A stretch of 64,000 bases of DNA, taken from positions 38,402,024 to 38,466,023 of the forward strand of contig CM037788.1 in the NCBI GenBank assembly GCA_021229015.1. Reading direction: 5' to 3'. Shown piece after piece: positions 12,030 to 23,928 of this stretch (positions are counted from its first letter, which is position 1; the number at the start of each line of letters is the position of its first letter). Source of the DNA: Solen grandis. Lineage: Eukaryota; Mollusca; Bivalvia; Adapedonta; Solenidae. Under the pieces are notes generated by a model, which saw only the letters and a list, made by a program, of their open reading frames with translations, searched no databases and was not told the DNA's origin. The position numbers were made by a program, and so were the translations under genes.

Positions 12030-13284
12030 TTTAACTCAAGATTCTTTTTCTATGTAACAAGGGAGAGATAGAAGTGATACTAACAATCCAGTGACGATCT
12101 CGCCGTAGGGGTATGATAGTTCCAGGAAACATGATAGGAACAAGAGTAAGATAATGAGACGTTATCGTCCTTTAACCATATGATTTGACAAATTCACCGG
12201 GAGATGTGAGGTATCTTTAGCTTTATCAGAACTCATAAACATCACGTGACCTTAACACACCGGCTACTTCATTGGGGAAGGGATATTGAGTGGATGTAAA
12301 GTGGACATATAAGATATGATGAATAATATAAAATGTGAAGAAAATTACAAATCTGGTTAAATAAATACATAAGTCCCAAGTTGTTCCATAGAATCAATCA
12401 GCCGACCATGTATTTTCAATTTTGTAAATTCGCCATCCCCCTATCATGAGTCTGTTCATTGCAAAAGCAAAAACAATTTGTTTCTTACGTCCCACCCCAA
12501 CCCCACCCTACAGAGGGGTAAAACATATAGGGTCGGTAGGTAGTCTGTCTTCGTTATATAAATATGACAATGGAATTTGAAGTTTAGCCATATTATTTTA
12601 CCAGAACCGACTTCTGTAATGGCGACCCTCTTATTCGTCTCCATTTGTATCGTCCTGAAGAAGTGTGGACAAAAAGGTTGGAGTCATATATACATGTATT
12701 AAGAGAATATGTATGTCCCCAATGTTGCATTTTTCTGTTCATGTTTCCATTCGGACCACCTCGCCCGTTTCTTTTTTGAAGCAACAATCGGGTCAGGCTG
12801 GGGATTGCCAAGCAGATACGATTATTCATGTCTTATCACAAGTTCATAAATTATCTGCGCAATACGTTGTGCAATCATTCAGTTACGCGAACCCTCATTC
12901 TTTCAAACAAAATATCTCACATAGGCTGCTGGAACAGTGAGGCTAATAGCTAGAGTTATCAGAGTTGCAATAAAACGCGCGGGGTTTTTACCCTACGAAC
13001 TCTGTAGGGTTACTAGTGGGTAGACTAGAAAGAAATATGGCGGACGGTAAGCATCAAGGCAAATTTATAGAAAATTATAAATATCTATGATATCCTGACT
13101 TTAAATAAGCCTGTAAGTAGCATTAAAACAAGCTGGCAGCTAATTTATTCAAGCCCAAGCTCGAATAAATAAATAGATCTATTGTTTTAATATGTCTGTT
13201 TACAAATTACGTCACAAGGGGTAAACCTCATGCGTTCAGTTGATTGCTTACTAGGGTTTATTTTTATTACATCCTCAATACGAG

Positions 13285-13402
13285 TTAGTATAGGTTAATG
13301 TTTGTTATCGAAGGTTTAACAAATTAAACCGCTCAAGCTCGGCGCAGCCGAGCGAGCGGTTTAACTTGTTAAACTTTCGATAACAAACATAAACCTACTT
13401 AA
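13285..13402. repeat. Near-perfect 118-bp hairpin
   Basis: Arms of about 57 bases flank a 'gca'-type loop. The left arm contains tttgttatcgaaggtttaac and the right arm its near-complement; both include the GC-rich core gctcggc/gccgagc. Only a few mismatches are visible. It could be a palindromic MITE or a transcribed small-RNA precursor; no target duplication was identified. Confidence 0.85.
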
Positions 13403-13749
13403 TGTATGGAATTATGTTTTGACGATACTGTCCTAGTCCCCGCCCATAAATTCCCGCCTTTGACGAACCAACCAATCAAATATGCTTCTAGATTGCTCAT
13501 GCAAATTTAATTTCAAATGTGGCTCGTGTCTAAAAATAGACATGATGCAAGCTCATAACGACATGGAAGCGACAATTGCAATATGTTAACGCAAGTTTTG
13601 ATCTCTTAGAGGGATATTGAATTATGTTAAAAACCTAAAACTGAAGTAGCGCCTGCTACAATGAAGTCTACCGAGATAAAGACACCAACCACAAGTAACG
13701 AAAATGCAAGATGCTAAAGTTCCAAACTAAAAAAAAAATGTGATAGTCA

Positions 13750-13985
13750 TAAATCTAAACTTCATTTTTTAAATCGATTAGTTCTACAATTTATATTAAT
13801 CATTCTCGATGGCTCTGGTGGCGGCGTATGCGGTTATTACTGTGGGAGGAAACCGAAGAACTCGGACAAAACCCTCGTGCCTGGACGGGCGACCACTGTA
13901 CCTCCTCACGTGCGTGAATCGAACCCGGGACGCATTGGTGAGAAGCGAAGTGCGTAACCACTACGTTATCCAGGCACCCTGGCAC
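13750..13985 (-). mobile_element. tRNA-derived SINE with 11-bp target duplication
   Basis: Read on the minus strand, the element starts at 13985. It has an A box (taacgtagtggttacgc), then a B box (gggttcgattc) and a ~150-bp body. It is bounded by identical TGTGATAGTCA at 13739-13749 and 13986-13996, as left by LINE-type retroposition. The poly-A-like end lies on the 13750 side, where the A/T-rich sequence is. It differs from the SINEs at 46771 and 62994. Confidence 0.75.
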
Positions 13986-14149
13986 TGTGATAGTCAGATC
14001 GGACGTGAAAAATAAGCACTGATTGAGCTAAGGAATACTTCATGCTATTCACTTATATTTGCGATTTGTTGTTGATGTTTTACGAGTCACAAGATGTCAC
14101 TACTATGATTTCTGTAAAAGGTCGCCATAATTGTACTGGTATGACTAGT

Positions 14150-14292
14150 TGGTCCGGCGTCAGGATAATGTGACAGGGTGTTGTATCATGCCACATGTCT
14201 ACGGTGTGATACTGCAGTGTGGCAGTACTATATCTGTCTCAAGTACACATTTTCTCCAAATGACTGAAATACTATACCCAATAAATAATCTT
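14150..14292 (+). repeat. Meta-tailed SINE-like repeat, copy next to the gap
   Basis: Carries the family signature 'gtcaggataatgtgac', then 'tgtgatactgcagtg' and the tail 'aaatgactgaaatact'. Related copies are near 15340 (minus), 32512, 37552, 40313, 44250 and 45186. The right end runs close to the N gap. Confidence 0.65.
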
Positions 14293-14299
14293 TTCTATA

Positions 14300-14399
14300 N
14301 NNNNNNNNNNNNNNNNNNNNNNNNNNNNNNNNNNNNNNNNNNNNNNNNNNNNNNNNNNNNNNNNNNNNNNNNNNNNNNNNNNNNNNNNNNNNNNNNNNN
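14300..14399. other. Assembly gap, 100 N
   Basis: Exactly 100 undetermined bases, the usual placeholder for a scaffold join of unknown size. Linkage between the duplicated region on the left and the TBC1D5 locus on the right rests on scaffolding only. Confidence 1.
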
Positions 14400-14964
14400 G
14401 AAACTTATCAGCTTGTGTCATCTTCAATAATGGCTTACCTCAGGGACAGGGAGCTGTTATGTAATGCTGCCATGGTTTTTGTTTTGTTTGTTTATTGGCT
14501 GTGGCAGCCTGGGCAGATATTGCTAATTGTGTTACAGAACATTTAGGGCAGTATTGATGCAACAAGAGAGAAATGACACTTCTTCATTCAATGTTAGTGT
14601 ATAAATCAATGCCATGAACACTTAACTGCAGAGGGACACTTTCAGATTGATGTGTATGTCTGGATATAGTTCAGGTTTTCTGTCCATCTCTGATAGTGTA
14701 GTCTTTCTGTCTCTCTTTCTGTGTCTTGTCACTATTAGCCTCTTCCCTGTCTCTGTCTGTCTCTATCTCTCCCTGTATGTGTTTGCCTCACAGTATGTGT
14801 CTGTAACTATTCAAATTATAATGTACAATTTCAACTATCTTCATGTGCTGAGTTTCAATCTCTAAAAGAATATAATGCGCCATTTTTAACAACTTATTTA
14901 AAGAAGGTCACAGCTGTTGATCAAACCAGTGACTCCACCCCCCACCACCCCCATACACACCAGG

Positions 14965-15166
14965 CGTGCGTTCAGTATGACAAACCGTATGCAACCGTAA
15001 ACTTACAATTAGCTATGAAACTCTCTCAGTGTCATAAACCATGATGTTGATGTAAACCCATGTACAACACAAGGAGCACATGAACAGCATGCTATATGGT
15101 CCCAAGGCAACTCCATAGCTGAATGTAAACGACCAGTTGCATACGGTTTGTCATACTGAACACACG
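14965..15166. mobile_element. 202-bp MITE with ~31-bp TIRs
   Basis: The terminal inverted repeats begin cgtgygttcagtatgacaaa and continue through 'ccgtatgcaac'; only one mismatch is visible between the two ends. The element is flanked by CCAGG on both sides (14960-14964 and 15167-15171), a possible 5-bp target duplication. It has no coding capacity and its superfamily is not assigned. Confidence 0.8.
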
Positions 15167-15171
15167 CCAGG

Positions 15172-16759
15172 TTATGGGACAGAAGGTTAAAGCATGTGGC
15201 CAGTGGTACCGCAAGGTGACTGAAGGGTCAAGGGGGAGTACATGTTTAAGCTGTTTATTTGGTTTAAAGTCCCACTGACAGTATTTCAGTCAAATTTCTG
15301 TCATTTGAAGACTATGTCTACTTAAGACAGATTTATTGATGCCACACTGCAGTATCACTCTGTGAACACTTGGCATGATACCATACCCAGTCAAATTATC
15401 CTGAAACCAGGCCAACCAGTCCTGGAACAATCCTTATATGCTGAGCGCCAAGCATGGGAGCTATATATATACATGCACCAAATTTTAGGACTTAAGTGAA
15501 CCCACAAACTCTCAATTCCATGTTTAAAATGTAGACCTTTTGAAAGAAACTGTAAAATCCCTTGGGTAGTAGGGGTTATTTAAGATTATAAATATCATAT
15601 AGATAGTCCAAGTGACAGAGGCTTTTATGGCATATTTTGAACAGACTCTTAGTAAAGGATTAACATCTCTTGGGAAGCTTGGATTTTCAAGATAGCATAA
15701 GCATTATTCCGTGCAGTCACAATCTTAAAGGATTTACATTTCTCTCCGATAACTTTATCTGCTTGAAGAATAGGGGAACATTTCACCAGTGTCGTGGTGA
15801 GTTAAACAGTACATGATTGTGTACCAAAACAGCGCCAGTTTGTGTAACGTCAAAATTAAATGAATATAAAATGTCATTTAATGACAGTATGGTTTTATGT
15901 TATAGAGGAGACCAGGAGTTTGTAACTATCCTTGTGTCATTTTTGAAAATCTTGTACTAATGGAAACCGTTATCTATTCTATTAAGTCTTGCAGCATAAG
16001 TGCAACTAGTAAATAATATTGTACAACTCATTTTTTTTTCTTATCATTTTGGTTGGGGGAAGGGATCAGGGGCTTTTAATATAAATTGTGTAAATGCATC
16101 ATTATAATTGATGCAAATTCAGATCCTCCTCTTGGAAGAGAGAGATAAAGGGAGACATATTTTATCCACCCCCCTGTCCATCTGTCTGTCTGTCCCTCCA
16201 ATCTGTCATTAGAAAATAATTTCGTGGCACTGACATATCTTTTTAGATTTATGAGCCAAAGTCAATAAACTTTGCATGACCATTCACAAGCATGGGAAGT
16301 TCAATGCACATGGATTCCTATTCATAGAGTCCGATAACAGTGTTATGGCCTTTGACTTTGTAAAAATGGCGCAAAATTGGGACATCCATGTACAGTGGAC
16401 ACAATCCTAGTTGTTCACCTTTGTGTCAAGGAATTAGAAATTCTCCCCCTGTAAGTTTTAAGTTCTCAAATATTTAAGTTTATTAAAGAAGATAACACAT
16501 ACAGATGTAGAGCATTGTATAAAGCTTTGATAAATTATAACAAAACATTTTTTTTTTTCTTTATAAATATTACAAGTTCCATTTTATTTTATTTTACCAC
16601 AAGACTTAATACTGGTAAAGAATTTGATTTGATTTTTTTCTCCTCACAATAGAGAAAATAAAACAATTAGAATGGAGCCAATTGACCCTTTTAATAAGCT
16701 ACAAATTTGTTAACAACAACAAAAACACCACTAAATTTGTTTCTTTATTTATATGTTCT
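15172..16759. other. Non-coding stretch with repeat fragments
   Basis: No exon recognised. A minus-strand copy of the Meta-tailed SINE-like family lies at about 15340-15450 (ctgcagtatcac...attatcctg). A fragment rich in ctgtctgtctgt, following 'gggagacatatt' (about 16150-16200), resembles the repeat at 34363. The rest shows only A/T tracts. Confidence 0.5.
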
Positions 16760-17870
16760 AAATCCTTTACATTATAGACTCATGAAATTGATCATTGGCA
16801 AACAGAGCAAACCAAGATCAGACATTTTGGAACTGTCAGATCTTGGTTACCCCTGTTTACTCAAACAATATTAATTGTTGCCCAGATTTCACACAGTCTG
16901 CATTATATAGAAAAATCTGTTGTTTTTAGCTCACCTGAGCATAGCTCAGGGTGAGCTTTTGGGATACTTGATTGTCCGTCGTCCGTCAACAATTTTGATG
17001 TTTACACACTAGAGGCCACAATTTTGATCCAATCTTCCTCAAACTTGGTCAGAATGTTTGTCTTGATGATATCTGAACCTTTCGAAAATGGGCGGGGATC
17101 AAAAGTAGGTCATAGTCAAATCTTAGAAAAATTGTTTACACACTAGAGGCCACAATTTTGATCCAATCTTCCTCAAACTTGGTCAGAATGTTTGTCTTGA
17201 TAATATCTTGAAGCCTTTCGAAAATGGGTCAGGTTGGATCAAAAAGTAGGTCAGTAGGTCAAATCTTAGAAAAATCTTGTTTACACACTAGAGGCCACAA
17301 TTTTGATCCAATCTTCCTCAAACTTGGTCAGAATGTTTGTCTTGATGATATCTCGAACCAGTTTGAAAATGGGCTGGGCCGGACCGAAAAGTAGGTCAAT
17401 ATGTCAAATCTTAGAAAAATCTTGTTTACACACTAGAGGCCACAATTTTGATCCAATCTTCCTCAAACTTGGTCAGAATGTTTGTCTTGATGATATCTTG
17501 AACCCTTTCGAAAATGGGTCAGGTTGGATCAAAAAGTAGGTCAGTAGGTCAAATCTTAGAAAAATCTTGTTTACACACTAGAGGCCACAATTTTGATCCA
17601 ATCTTCCTCAAACTTGGTCAGAATGTTTGTCATGATGATATCTTTTGTGGATGGGGTCAGAAAATTCCTGACGTTGTTTCACCTCATCATCTTTATTCTT
17701 AAGCAATCTGTTTTGTACAGGCAATGAATGATACTTTTCTCAGGTGAGTGATCTAGGGCCATCTTGGCCCTCTTGTTTACATGTATACCATTTAAAGTTC
17801 AGTAAATTCATATTCTTCAGGTCATCAATATGTTTATAAATATTCTTGAGGCAAAAGTGTAATTAAGTTT
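16760..17870 (+). repeat. Dispersed 'attcatcaag' repeat split by a younger insertion
   Basis: The left half (16760-16921) has ggcaaacagagca...tcagattc-like sequence and the right half (17778-17870) has ccatttaaagttcagtaaatt. In uninterrupted copies (47500, 52843, 21370) these are contiguous. Here the element at 16922-17777 lies between them. Confidence 0.65.
16922..17777 (+). mobile_element. AGCTCACCTGAGC-ended element, ~120-bp internal array
   Basis: Starts with ttagctcacctgagc, then gtccgtcgtccgtc, and ends with 'tcaggtgagtgatctagggccatcttggccctcttgttt'. The interior is four to five tandem units of about 120-150 bp beginning 'acacactagaggccacaatt'. It shares its ends with the elements at 58055 and 59586. 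The short open frames inside are tandem-repeat artefacts. The transposition mechanism is unknown to me. Confidence 0.75.
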
Positions 17871-20760
17871 TTAACCAAGCTCTCCATGTGAATTCTGGGA
17901 TTAGCCAATTTGTCAGGGCTGCTATAATCAGCATGCATAATTTGTTACACTATTGACTATTGGCAGATAGTGTCATTAGGCTTAGCACTGCTGTCTCTAT
18001 TGAGCATGTGACCTGTGTGATTGTGTGTGGCCAGAGTGCCAGTATTGAAACAGATGGGTGGCAGCTTGGACAAGCACTCGTTATGATCCCTTACAACTGT
18101 CTATCCCATATAATCAGAGATTTGATAATACCATTTCCCAATAGTTACATCGGAAAATCATGTGATCAATGGCTGACAAAAATAATGGACATTTGGATTT
18201 ATTTGTGATATCATATTAACAGTTAGTATTTGTGAGAATGGTTTGCTAATCATTGAAGAAGAATAGGAAAAGGTGAGTTTTAACCTCTTTATCTCCTAAA
18301 ATATTCATACACAAATTTATGACTTCATGATTACTTTTTGTTAACTGAACTCCATATGGTACATCTGCATATGAATTTTTTCTCTGTAGAATCTGAGCTA
18401 CAATATTGTATGAGGAAATAGAGCAGACCCTGATTTAAGATGGGTCCTGGAAGGGTCTGTTAAGGTCTGCTCTGTTTGCCAGTGTGTCAGTATACAGTTG
18501 TCCATATTAGGTAAAGAGGTGAGCTGTTTTTTCCTCTTAAAATGGAATTCGTGTATGATCATGATACTGTAATTGTATGGTTACATGACAGATTGGCATA
18601 TTTCCAGTTTCATTAATACAAGTGGCAAAGTTTTGTGTATTCATAGTTATGTGATTTCTGCTGATGCAGGTTCAGATTATGTCATGTTCAGTGTAAAGAA
18701 TTCCTAATGTTTGTTTGATTGGTTTGTGTTTAGATATATGTAGATATAATGCATTGCCGGCAGACAATTTTATTCAAGTGGATATAACAGCTGTTTATGT
18801 CATCTAACCTACTGTCTCAATATCAGTTGATGTATGGCCTAGAAAGCTATGTATATAATGCTGTTAAGGCTGCATGTCTGAGAAAAACTGAATAATTCAG
18901 TACTGCAGAGATTTTTATATTCCTTAGATACAAAGTATATGGGGGCTATATAGGAGTCATGTCTGTAGATGAGATTTGTCTGTGCTTTGGTTACTTTTTG
19001 TCAGATTTTGTTAAAACTTTACAAGACTGTACCAAGCTAAGATGTACACATTGTTGGCAAGTCATGATCATCTTGATTATGAATGAGTTATGGCCCTTTG
19101 ATATATTTATTAAATAAATTTTGTCCGCATTATTTCTCAGTTACCTTTGGTTGGATTTTGATTTATTAAAGTACCACCCTGGTTGTGCATAATTATCCTT
19201 GTCACATCATGATCAACTTGACTGTTTTGTGTCTGAGATAAAGTATAAGTGAATCAGAATGTGACTTTTTTTTTAACCTTCACTTCTGTGTTGAGATGTG
19301 CTTACTGTAAAAGCTCTATTGGGGGTATTCATCACCTTCAATGATTGTTCTTATTTACACTTTACCAAATTTATGACTTTGTGAATATATATTAATTAAA
19401 CTTAAAATGATAAGCTGATCATATAGACGTTTTTTGACACCTTGGCAAATGATATAGCTCAGATACTACATAGTGTGCATGGTAAAAATCCATTGTTTTA
19501 TATATCATTTAAGTTCAGTATAAATGGATAAAGTGGATGATGGATAAAGCCTGTGGTATGGCTAAACACAGAAAGATGAAAATGTACTGGAAAGGATGGA
19601 ATGGACATAAAAAAGATTGATGGGGGAAAAAAAATCATATCTAAGGTCTAAAAAAAAATTTGAGTCAGGGCCATTTTGATGGGTCAGTCGGAGCAATACA
19701 AACAAACAATTTTTTAATGATGGCCTAAATTAATATTTATTAAGTCATGAATATTCATGAGGTGAAGGCTCTAAAAGGGATTGGTTGCATGGGGTAGTGC
19801 AAAAGTTATGGGTCATATGGGTTTTATGCAGTGTCTGCTTTTATGATTAATTTTAGCTGAATTTCCATCAAATTATGTTCATGATGATAACTTACAGACT
19901 GAATGCCATTTAATTTCAAGTCATTTGTCATGATGAATATTTGTAATTTTTGACATCATACTCTACTGGGCTGAGGCTGATAATGGTTACAAAACAAAGA
20001 ATTTGAGATAAAGGGCCCAAGATTTTGAAAATAAAACCTGGAAAAATAATTCCCAAGAATGTCAAAGTTTCGTGTATACTGTTTTGTATGCATGCAGTAT
20101 TGATATTGATTTCTGGTTTTGCTGAAAGAATTGCCTGTGGATATATGTCTGCATGCTCATTTGTCTTGAACCTTCTTTCAACAAAGCCCTGTGAATGGTA
20201 ATTGGATGATACGCACAGAATTATGTCTTAGTATTTTTGTATTATTGAACTCCTAATGGCATTTATTGTTGAATAATATTGCACTTTTATATGGGAATCA
20301 TCATCATCATCATCTGCAAAAAATTCAAATATTTGTTATATGGAAATGCCCTTGTAAATTTTTGTTCACTAAAAGTAATGTTGGAGACCAGAGTGCAGTT
20401 AAATGACTGTAAAACTTAATTTTCTCAGGTTTGTAAAATGACACAACCCTAATAAGATTTGGTCTTAGAATTTCTTTTTCCCTCAGATGAGTTTAAAACA
20501 GTATGCAGTAAAAGAGGTTAATAGTTTGCAAGGAATTGGATTAGTTTAGTCTAACTTAAACTTTTCTAAAAATGTTTGCGTCAATCTGGAAGTAAGTTTT
20601 AACAACTGACACTATTGGTAATTCTTTGCGATAGTTTCTGGGTTGGACTAGTACTTTAATGCACCTGGGAACAAGTCTCCTTATCCCTTAACTTGCAACA
20701 TTTTGAATATCAACCATTGATTGTTATTGAACACTTCAATGAATCATGACCTCCTTTTAT
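17871..20760. other. Non-coding stretch upstream of TBC1D5
   Basis: No coding exon recognised. A partial reverse copy of the 'attcatcaag' family lies at about 18380-18495, with an internal inverted motif around 'gagcagacc...ggtctgctc'. This interval may hold 5' untranslated exons or the promoter of TBC1D5, but no CpG-rich promoter-like block is visible. Confidence 0.45.
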
Positions 20761-21002
20761 TTAACCCTTTCCCTCATAGAGGACACCATGAAAAGACGTA
20801 TGCAAACAGCATAAAACCAGATCAGCCTGCGAGTAACTCGCAGGCTGATCAGGTTTTATGCTGTTCGCTGCTCCTCAGTGGTCTGGAAATGAGGATTTTG
20901 TAATTAAATTTGGTAAGGTTTAACTGTGGTTTTCTGCAGATCAGGCTTTATGTGATAACTACTGAGCGCATCAAAATGAGTCTATATGAGGGAAAGGGTT
21001 AA
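20761..21002 (+). mobile_element. TTAA-flanked palindromic MITE (piggyBac-like), copy 1
   Basis: The ends are TTAACCCTTTCCCTCATA and its complement TATGAGGGAAAGGGTTAA. A TTAA target site with CCC...GGG termini is the hallmark of piggyBac-type transposons. Inside is a perfect inverted pair of about 29-base arms (agcataaaaccagatcagcc... and its complement) around a 3-base spacer. There is no transposase. The other copies are at 29435, 33227, 52125 and 52622. Confidence 0.85.
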
Positions 21003-23744
21003 TATATAAGATTTGCAAAAACACTTTCAATTGAAACACCAGATGCATGGACAAAATTAATCTAGAAATGTGATCTCTTTTCTTTCCTTCAGATTGGGAA
21101 ATGATAATTAAGCCATCACTGCATTATTACATCTGTTTTATACATGGAGTGACAGGTAGAATAATTAAAATGACCATATTGGATATCTGATGCTATGCTA
21201 ACATGACAGGTACTTTCAATATTAAGTTATGTACTACTTCCTTTACATTCTTAAGTTTCCCTAGTTAACATCTGAATTTTTAATTTTCTCCCAGAAAAAG
21301 TCTGCATATTATTTAAATGTCTTGTTCTTTCTCATTAATTAGTATATTATCTTTTTAACACTTTACTTCATAGTGTTTTTGATGCCTCAGCAAACAGAGA
21401 TGACCCAGATATTAGACAGCTCCAGATCAAGGCATTCTCTGTTTGCTCATAATACAATAACTATATATAACTTGGATTCTGTACAGTTTTCACAGCTCAG
21501 ACAAATCTATTGTTATACATACCATTTGAAGTTCAGTAAATTGATATTCATCAAGTCATTAATTTGTTTATGATTATTCATGAAGTATAAAGGGTAAAAT
21601 TGAAAAAAAAAAAAGGTGTATCTAGCTAACTTGAATAGAGCTACCAGAAATGTGGCATTGAATGTACGAAATATGTCTAAAATTTCATTATTGTCCAGTG
21701 TAACCTTATTGTAAGTTTAAGATTTTTTATCCAGATATTTAAGTCAGTTGACCAACAACAAAATACTTATTTACATTTGTATACAAAGTGACATCTTTCT
21801 TATGTGCCACCGTGACACATTATGGATTTGAATGCGATGGGTGCAGGGTCCATTTAGGTTGTCTGCTCGATCCCATCTTTACCAAACTTGGTCAAAGTGT
21901 TAGTACAACTGAGGAGCCATTTCGAGGGATTTGTATAAGTTGAAAGAACCTGTTTCCCAATTGAAGTAATATAAAAATAATTCTATATTGGTCGACGTCA
22001 ATTAAAGAAAGAATGCAAAATTAAGTGTATTGGTTATCAATAAAATGTGAGTGATCTAATTAACTTGTGACAATGTATTACACATATTAACAAATCATAA
22101 CCAGTCATACTAATTTGTTAAGCTTACGGTACCTATATGCTAAGGCAAAAAAAAAATTTTTTTTTATATATATTGTTCTTTTTATAAACTTGACATCAGT
22201 ACTTTTGTTATTTTTAGCCCTGCATAGTCATCTCAATTGTTACTTTAAAAGTGGTATGCATCACAATAAAAAGGATATCATATCTCCTTAGACCTATGGT
22301 GTATAATATATAAGATAAATATATCTTTTCACTGAGAGCATGGAATAAAGTACATGATTCAGTCTCGTAATATCTAAAAAAACATTGAAGGTGTTCAATC
22401 AGCTTGTTTTGCAAATGAAAGTGAAAACTATTTTTATACCTAATCTAATTAAAACAATTTCCTTCCTCATGAAAAAAGTCCCAAGAAAATTTAGGATTTA
22501 GTTTGATTTTCAGCAATTGTAAGGAAACATGTTATTCTAATGGTCTGTTTCCAATCCTCTCCTCTACCTAATTCCTTGGAGCTCACTGTAAACTTGATAA
22601 AGATGTCTTCAATTAATCAGGGATGACTTTCAGGGATGACTCAGAAATGACTTCTTTTGAACACCTCATTTGTCAACTCAGAATTTTGTCTGATTTAATG
22701 TCCATTTAATCTAATGCTATCAGCTTCTGCAGAACAATTGGAAATGGGAAATTGGTACTGTTGTTTTTTAGTTACATGTTTGAAAGAAAGAATAAAGGCA
22801 TTGATTCAAAAGCTTGCTACATTAATAATTCTGATGTTTATATGAAAACAAGGGATTCAGTTTTATGACATGTTCATTTGAAGAATCATATGACTTGATT
22901 CTATATATGCGTTATTCCATGAAATATCTTTCTGTGAAGATGCGGATGGGGCTTTTTTTAGACCATGGTGTTTAATCCTATAATGATTATATTCATGAGG
23001 CCCTGTCTGGTCTTAGCCTGCTCTGTTTGTCAATGTGTTAAAATGAGTCTACATGAGGTAAAGGTTTAAATGTAATCAGAGTGATTGTGCCTGCTAAGGC
23101 CAAAAAAGAAATAGTTCCGTTTCTGGTTGCCCAACTGACCCTCTTTTTCTATGACTGACCCTAAAGTTTTTTTTACCTTTCTGTCTGTCAAAAAAGTCTT
23201 TCCTTTTTTTTTTACCTTTCATTTCAGGTAAAAAAAAAAAAATTGACCTACCGACCCTCTTTTTTTTTTTTTTGCTTGAGACCTGAAACGGAACTTTTTT
23301 TTTTTTTTTGCCTAGTAAATTCTCTCCCTTTAATCTCATATAGACTCATTGGATCCAGATAAGACACCTTCTCCTCATTGTAGCACAGGTTCCACACATT
23401 CTGTATGGTAAAGAAAAATCAATAGGTTCATACACCATTTATATATATAAAGAAATTAATATTCATCAAGTCATAAATTTGAACATGAATAGAGTTAGCA
23501 TACAGCATGGGACAGACACTCAAGAATGTGTATCCAGGGTTTCCCATTGATTTTAACAAATGGGGGGTCATTTAGTGACCCCAGATATATAGATAAAGAG
23601 AGAGATTATAAAACATGTTGGGGTCACTTAAACAATGTGAGGGTCAAAATGGATGATGTGTGAAATGTGAAATACTTGGCTTAATATCATTACACTTTTC
23701 CAACCCCTTTGAAATAGGTACATATAGACTGTTGAATGTTTCAG
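21003..23744. other. Non-coding stretch with dispersed repeats
   Basis: Contains a copy of the 'attcatcaag' family (about 21370-21595), partial copies at about 22975-23065 and 23335-23500, a poly-A/poly-T-rich repeat at 23095-23315, and a ~110-bp repeat at 23540-23650 (gaccccagatat...gggtcaaaatgga). Relatives of the last occur at 27095-27200 (reverse) and 43650-43775. No exon was recognised. Confidence 0.5.
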
Positions 23745-23780
23745 ATAATGTGACCAGAGTCCGACCAGTGATACGTCACC
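23745..23780 (+). other. TBC1D5: Probable 5'UTR part of first coding exon of TBC1D5
   Basis: An acceptor-like 'gaatgtttcag' ends at 23744 and the start codon is at 23781. A second AG at 23767-23768 is an alternative. Upstream untranslated exons must exist but were not identified. Confidence 0.4.
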
Positions 23781-23928
23781 ATGGAGAAGATGTTCAGTCG
23801 GCTGCGCTCCATGAGCGGGGGAAAGTTAAAGAGCCCCACTGCGTCGTCCCCGCCCTCTCAGATCGGCCAGACTCCGTCCAAAGAGGACATCCTCACCACA
23901 CTGGACGGGTTCGGAGAGAAAATACCAG
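23781..23928 (+). CDS. TBC1D5: TBC1D5 coding exon 1
   Basis: The ATG at 23781 has a good context (caccATGG) and opens MEKMFSRLRSMSGG, a basic, serine-rich N-terminus. The exon ends in codon phase 1 at a GTAACT donor. Its 49 codons precede the TBC domain and look disordered. An in-frame upstream start was not seen. Confidence 0.85.

Larger units (their letters stand above)
8348..12950. repeat. Direct duplication, copy B (~4.6 kb)
   Basis: Second copy of the unit at 2774-7308, offset by about 5.6 kb. The main differences are a large CAA/AAC-rich expansion (about 10556-10660), reversed proportions of the TG/GA microsatellite, and small indels. Both copies keep a 70-codon open frame (5145-5357 and 10755-10967) with only one or two changes. 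With recent duplication that similarity is expected and does not by itself show coding. Confidence 0.9.
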
